Source of the DNA: Channa striata
Taxonomy: Eukaryota; Chordata; Actinopteri; Anabantiformes; Channidae
Length of the DNA stretch: 64,000 bases
Assembly: GCA_033026295.1 (NCBI GenBank)
Contig: CM065187.1
Location: 1,430,388 to 1,494,387 of the forward strand
Direction: 5' to 3'
The position numbers and the translations under genes are program-made. A model generated the notes under the pieces. It saw nothing but the letters and a program-made list of their open reading frames with translations. It ran no database searches and was not told the DNA's origin. This document shows positions 60,901 to 64,000 of the stretch, one piece after another (positions within the stretch are counted from its first letter, which is position 1; the number at the start of each line of letters is the position of its first letter).

Positions 60901-63230
60901 AATGATGCATGATTATTTTCTTTGCTATGATTCACAAAACTGCAAATTCACCCAATGAATATGGAGCTTAACAATTCTGAGAATTTGTAAAAAAAAAAAA
61001 ATCAAATATATTTTGGAACAAAAAAGCCATTTACTAAACATCTACTGAATACAGCTTCTCAAATGTGATGATTTGCTGCTTTTCTTTACTATTAGTGATA
61101 ATCATGTTAAATGACACACTGTCAAGACTTCGTTAACTTTTAGCATCAGCAGCAAGCTATTTCAATATGTCGTCTTTAGGAAATTAAACAGATCATTCAA
61201 TAAAAAAATATGGAATTTGTCAGTACTGAAAACAACTGTAGAACAGCTTTGTACTACCTGGACAGTATTGTGAATTGTGGCTTTACTTTTTGTTTTGTAA
61301 TTTCATTAGTGTGTCTAATGCAATTTTAACTGCATTAATAAAAGTGCTGTACATATAAACATTCCAGTTCTAAATCATTACTGCTACACCTATTTAAAGG
61401 CACACACACACACACACACATATACATACACATAAACATGTCTTATAAAGCATGAATGATGCTAGGTAAATAGCAGAAAATGAAAGTTAAAACTTTCCTT
61501 GTTCTACCTGCTGTGATTTTACAAAGCAAAACTTTTAACAAAAGGAGAGTGGGCTCAACTAGCTTTAAATCTTTGGACTACAAAAGACTTAATCTTTTGT
61601 AAGAATACTAAGGTATTAATTTATATCACTTATATCAATTTGACATTAAGTGCTGTTTCAATTACCAATACTTGTGCTAAAAGGATCTATATAGAAACAA
61701 AACAAAATCCTAAATCAATCACTTGTCAGATCACATTCGAACACCCTCCTTCGTATTTGCAAATATATAGATAGATATATGGCATGTACATGTGTTTCAA
61801 CATGCATGCGATTACAAAACTGCAGAAAGACACGTATCAGCAAGTTTTGCTTGATGTCATCACCTCTTCTGTTCATGCAGGCCCTCATTACATCGCTTCC
61901 TAAAGCTTTTTCAGCGGAAGAGCTTGAAGACTTTGTTGTGTGCAAAATGTTTTAAACGTGCATCTAAAGCAAATTGATTATTGTGAACTGAAGCCTCATA
62001 CGGTCACTTGGCTGTGACTGAATTATGTCCCATCACCTGCATAATGAAGCATGTACTGGAGGGATCAACAGAACATATTTTCACAAAGATCAACCGGCTT
62101 CAACGTGCATATGGTCACATATACTTTAACTGGTATTTAATAGATGTATGTAGAATTAGCCTGTTCACGAAATACTCACTTTATAAACTAAAACATATGT
62201 TCATATTGTACACAAACTGTCGTGCAGTAAAAGTAAAGTAAGATGGAACAGAAAGTAAAAAGCTCCGCATCCTCCTAATGTCGAGGAGGTAAGTGAATGG
62301 ACTCGGTGACAGTCCACAGTCAATTACCACCACTGACACAGGACACTGCTGCTACTCGGTACCGGATCCAAACCAAACACTGACAGTGTCCGTTATGTGG
62401 CGCAAGCAGCCACACACTAAATTGTGGCTTTGACGGGGGGAAAAGTGGATCCACACGAACCCTGATCAGTTTTCAGCATTACGCTAGCGACGCTATTAGC
62501 TGCCCGGTTCCAGGCTAACTCCTCAATGCTAGCGGCAACAAAGTAGCAGCAAGGAGTCCCAGTCCGACCGTAACCTTAGGCGAGCCCGAAGGGTACAAGC
62601 CGTGTGTTGGAGGTTAATTCCAGCAAGAAAGATTAGCTACCTGACGTGAAGGCTGGGGCGACGCGTTATAACCCAGCGCGGGACGTTACATGCGTGCATT
62701 ACAGCTCAACTCCGCTCCAAGAAAACTGTCGCGCTAACAGCTAGCCGGCTGCTAAGCTAACACAGCCAGTTAGCATTAATGGTAAATCCGACGGAGCAGC
62801 AGCTTTAATCTGTCACTCACTGGACCACAGCGTAACATTATGGCAAGCTGCTAACCGGCTAACTCCATCACTGCTGGAGCATTGGAATCGTATTCGCACA
62901 ACTGCGTGTGCAGGTTGTTTGTGTCTCAGCGGCGCAGCATATTCATGCAGCTCATTTTCATTACGGGGCTAATCATCTGCTCTGCTGCCACCACTCAGGC
63001 TATCGCTAGCTGGAACTAGCAACGCCTAAAAAAGACCGGTGCGTCCCGTTATCCACGTCCCGATCCACCCCGCTCCCAGCTGCCTTCGTGTGGGACACGG
63101 CGCTAAAAAGAGCCAACCAGCGGCATCAATAAGCACGACACACACGTCTACGCCTGAGCGAAGCGCCGTGAGAGCGGGGAAAAGAGCGATGGAAATGTTG
63201 GAAAACTCACTATTCCTTGATGAGCACCAT
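48911..63230 (-). CDS. pitpnb: pitpnb, phosphatidylinositol transfer protein beta
   Basis: There are eleven coding exons: 63230-63211, 58035-58005, 56572-56427, 55122-55031, 54904-54897, 54073-53999, 53190-53107, 51835-51758, 51658-51554, 51013-50891 and 48961-48911. They join to 270 codons plus stop (human 271). The single START-like lipid-binding domain swaps phosphatidylinositol and phosphatidylcholine between membranes, chiefly at the Golgi and ER. MVLIKEY at the start, [20 protein letters not shown] and FHRQLFCWIDKW identify the beta form; the alpha form has VEVLVNEP. The YTHKIY lipid-headgroup segment and the FRWWGLQ membrane-docking tryptophans are present. An alternative last exon lies at 50647-50600. 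Intron 3 has a GC donor. Exon 5 is only 8 bases. All other introns are GT-AG. Confidence 0.95.
50600..50647 (-). CDS. pitpnb: pitpnb alternative C-terminal exon
   Basis: After an acceptor (tttcacattag) comes ATG CGT CAG AAA and so on, coding MRQKGDVRGTSATDE and a stop, 48 bases in phase 0. The distal exon at 48961-48911 instead codes LRKTGPIRGTSAAHEQ. Both share the RGTSA core and fit exon 10, so they are mutually exclusive ends giving proteins of 269 and 270 residues. Mammalian PITPNB is likewise known to have two splice forms differing in the last 15 or so residues. A reverse-strand AATAAA at 49542-49547 could terminate this form. Confidence 0.85.
   Translation of the reverse strand: MRQKGDVRGTSATDE
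54401..54421. repeat. AG microsatellite
   Basis: A short purine run with repeated GA lies in pitpnb intron 5. It is not coding. Confidence 0.7.
54897..54904 (-). CDS. pitpnb: 8-base microexon of pitpnb
   Basis: The segment TTGTAACG is flanked by a strong pyrimidine tract plus TTTGCAG and by the donor GTAAGT. Joined to the single base left from exon 4 it gives ATT GTA ACG, the Ile-Val-Thr that precedes NEYMKDDF in all PITPs that I recall. Without it the frame is lost. Confidence 0.85.
59988..60012. repeat. GT microsatellite in pitpnb intron 1
   Basis: A run of about ten GT units lies here. The 5.2-kb intron 1 (58036-63210) otherwise contains only AT-rich sequence, with a further CA run at 61400-61421. 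Confidence 0.8.
61400..61421. repeat. CA microsatellite in pitpnb intron 1
   Basis: A run of about eleven CA units followed by a short TA-rich tail lies here. It is not coding. Confidence 0.8.
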
Positions 63231-63335
63231 CTTCGTCAGCGGGGCCGCGGCTGCGCACTGACGGTCGACGCCACACGGAATTATCGACGCGCTTGTCCCG
63301 CCCCCCTGCACCAATCCGATTGGCTGAAAAATCCA
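62450..63335 (-). promoter_or_regulatory. pitpnb: pitpnb promoter, CpG-rich region and CCAAT boxes
   Basis: Two CCAAT boxes in opposite orientation (CCAAT at 63311-63315 and ATTGG at 63319-63323) lie about 80-95 bases upstream of the ATG at 63230 and are typical NF-Y sites. CG-rich sequence extends from 62450 into intron 1 and contains GCTAGC/GCTAAC words near 62480-62530, 62735-62785, 62850-62866 and 63004-63020. No TATA box is apparent. Confidence 0.6.
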
Positions 63336-63349
63336 CACCATTTTCGCCA

Positions 63350-63425
63350 GGACCGGTGGAAAGTAACTAAGTACTTTTACTCAAATACTGAACTTTACAA
63401 CACAAAGTATAAAAACTAACGCAGT
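63350..63425. repeat. Start of a widespread teleost repeat
   Basis: The text gtggaaagtaactaagtact then 'tttactcaaatactgaactt' matches the 5' end of a repeat seen all over fish genomes ('gtggaaagtaactaagtacatttactcaagtac'). The following 575 bases to the window end are AT-rich, with no gene and no clear further match. Confidence 0.6.
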
Positions 63426-64000
63426 AATGTGGAGGAATAAAGTGGTGCAAATGTTTGCCCCAGCCCAAAAGACCAAAACCTTCAAATGTTTACTGTTTGC
63501 GGATTACAGCACAAATATCAAATTAGTTCACAATAACTTTTCTCTTACTAAAAAATGTTTAACTAGTGTGTACTTCATTTGTTTTGTCTTATTGCAACTA
63601 AGAAGTCAAATTACGCATATATTAGAAATTAAATGACTGTTAATTTAGTAAACAGTAAACAGAAATTAGGTTTTTGAAACAGTTGCCTTGTTAAAGCTGT
63701 TAAAGAATTAAACCTAACAAGACCTGAACATTTTAAATTTCTGCAGAATTTATGAGCCACACGTGGAACAAACTACACTGTGACTGACTTAGATTTTACT
63801 TTCATTTACTTTATTTTCTTTTTAATTAATGCTCAAATAAGTGTTTTCCCCAGTACTGATCCTTTTGACCATGAGGTCAGTTCTAAAGCACGTACACATT
63901 ACTTCAACTTGAGTGGAGCACTTCATAAATTCACACTGTATCCTGAGGTACAGTATTTCCTTTTAAAATGTACCAAAATGATACAAAGGTAAAAGTAACA

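Noticed and set aside
1..64000. CRISPR arrays, bacterial operons, prophage or plasmid features
   Set aside because: Intron-containing vertebrate genes fill the window, and no regularly spaced repeats were seen.

Overview
The window is nuclear DNA of a ray-finned fish, most likely a spiny-rayed teleost. Every recognisable gene is a vertebrate gene split by compact GT-AG introns with CpG-rich first exons. The dispersed repeats are kinds abundant in teleosts: a mariner-type element, a Tc1-like transposase remnant, LINE or SINE tails, and many CA, GT and poly-A tracts. All reading frames below were assembled by hand from exon boundaries and checked for phase across every intron. Gene names rest on recalled family features, not on a database search.

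Layout, left to right. (1) 1-1707, minus: first coding exon and part of intron 1 of slc25a1, the mitochondrial citrate carrier, running off the left edge. (2) 4810-9049, plus: complete vdac3, an outer-membrane voltage-dependent anion channel, with its 5' exon near 2.8 kb and poly-A signal at 9979. slc25a1 and vdac3 are divergent and share a roughly 1-kb promoter region. (3) 11735-15027, minus: tor4a, a torsin-family AAA+ protein, with a probable untranslated first exon near 17.03 kb. (4) 17.1-20.9 kb: gene-free, with CA repeats and a mariner-type element. (5) 20919-31509, minus: complete brap (13 coding exons, 601 codons), a RING and UBP zinc-finger E3 ligase. (6) 34237-45552, minus: complete naa25 (24 coding exons), the auxiliary subunit of the NatB N-terminal acetyltransferase, carrying one apparent 1-base deletion in exon 3. 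(7) 48911-63230, minus: complete pitpnb, phosphatidylinositol transfer protein beta. It has an 8-base microexon, a GC-AG intron and two alternative C-terminal exons. (8) 63.3-64.0 kb: gene-free, starting with a common fish repeat.

The genes do not form an operon-like unit. Two of them (slc25a1, vdac3) act in series on mitochondrial metabolite exchange and share a promoter region. Linkage of brap and naa25 with pitpnb and slc25a1 matches, from memory, the human 12q24 and 22q segments that share one chromosome in birds. The most notable signals are the pitpnb splicing features, the naa25 frameshift, and clusters of GCTA/TAGC words at the promoters. I found no clearly novel biological system.
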